Origin: Allobrachymonas sp.
GTDB lineage: Bacteria > Pseudomonadota > Gammaproteobacteria > Burkholderiales > Burkholderiaceae_C
Assembly (NCBI GenBank): GCA_012036375.1
Contig: JAAUOI010000199.1
Location: 1 to 6,052 of the forward strand
Length of the DNA stretch: 6,052 nt
Direction: 5' to 3'
Shown: positions 5,984-6,052 of the stretch, piece after piece
Layout: the number at the start of each line of letters is the position of its first letter
Numbering within the stretch: the first letter of the stretch is position 1
Program-made: the position numbers and the translations under genes
The notes under the pieces: model-generated
The model's input: only the letters and a program-made list of their open reading frames with translations
Database searches by the model: none
What the model was told of the DNA's origin: nothing

Positions 5984-6018
5984 CCCGGATGCAACCAGCT
6001 CGCCGGGTCTTTTTGTTT
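5983..6018 (+). terminator. Candidate intrinsic terminator after the small ORF
   Basis: CCCGG (5984-5988) pairs with CCGGG (6003-6007), extended by a G-T pair, around a 14-base loop. It is followed by TCTTTTTGTTTT. The T-tract is good but the stem is short for the loop, so efficiency is uncertain. Bases 6019-6052 show nothing further that I can name. Confidence 0.5.
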
Positions 6019-6052
6019 TGTCTTCGATTTTTCGGTGAAGTGCAGTGATCGC

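Noticed and set aside
1..6052. CRISPR array, tRNA or rRNA gene, insertion sequence or riboswitch
   Set aside because: No regular direct repeats with spacers, no tRNA-like or rRNA segments, no transposase frame and no recognisable aptamer were seen on either strand.

Overview
The window looks like core chromosome of a betaproteobacterium, most likely order Burkholderiales (perhaps near Comamonadaceae). Gene content and order support this: the 3' end of proB, then a CNP1-like periplasmic protein and an rppH with a long C-terminal extension (both on the minus strand), then proS and a lytic transglycosylase on the plus strand. From memory this is a recurring order in that group; no search was run. 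Base composition is moderately GC-rich and coding density is high. There is no tRNA, rRNA, CRISPR array, transposase gene or phage gene.

Layout. Positions 1-530 hold the C-terminal part of glutamate 5-kinase (plus strand). It converges on a minus-strand pair, rppH (1837 to 1064) and a CNP1-like gene (1071 to 584), whose ends overlap by 8 bases. The CNP1-like gene is split by an apparent one-base deletion near 988. A divergent promoter region (1838-1976) separates rppH from proS (1977-3719). After proS, two near-identical inverted palindromic units (3731-3754 and 3793-3817) fill the gap to a secreted lytic transglycosylase (3788-4492). The second unit supplies some of the transglycosylase's first codons. 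An ExoD-family membrane protein (4508-5164, TTG start) follows after 15 bases and probably shares its transcript. A minus-strand helix-turn-helix regulator (5594 to 5190) converges on it. Beyond the regulator lie an AT-rich intergenic region with a good promoter candidate and two similar dyads, an unrecognised 66-residue ORF (5757-5957), two perfect CTAG-centred palindromes and a candidate terminator.

How the parts relate. proB (proline synthesis), proS (prolyl-tRNA charging) and rppH (mRNA 5'-end processing) are housekeeping genes. The transglycosylase and ExoD-like protein are envelope functions. The segment from about 5190 to the end looks more accessory: a small regulator, candidate operators and an orphan ORF. 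I see no clearly new multi-gene system. The observations most worth checking are the repeat pair at the transglycosylase start, the CNP1 frameshift, the His-rich RppH tail and the regulator/orphan-ORF module.
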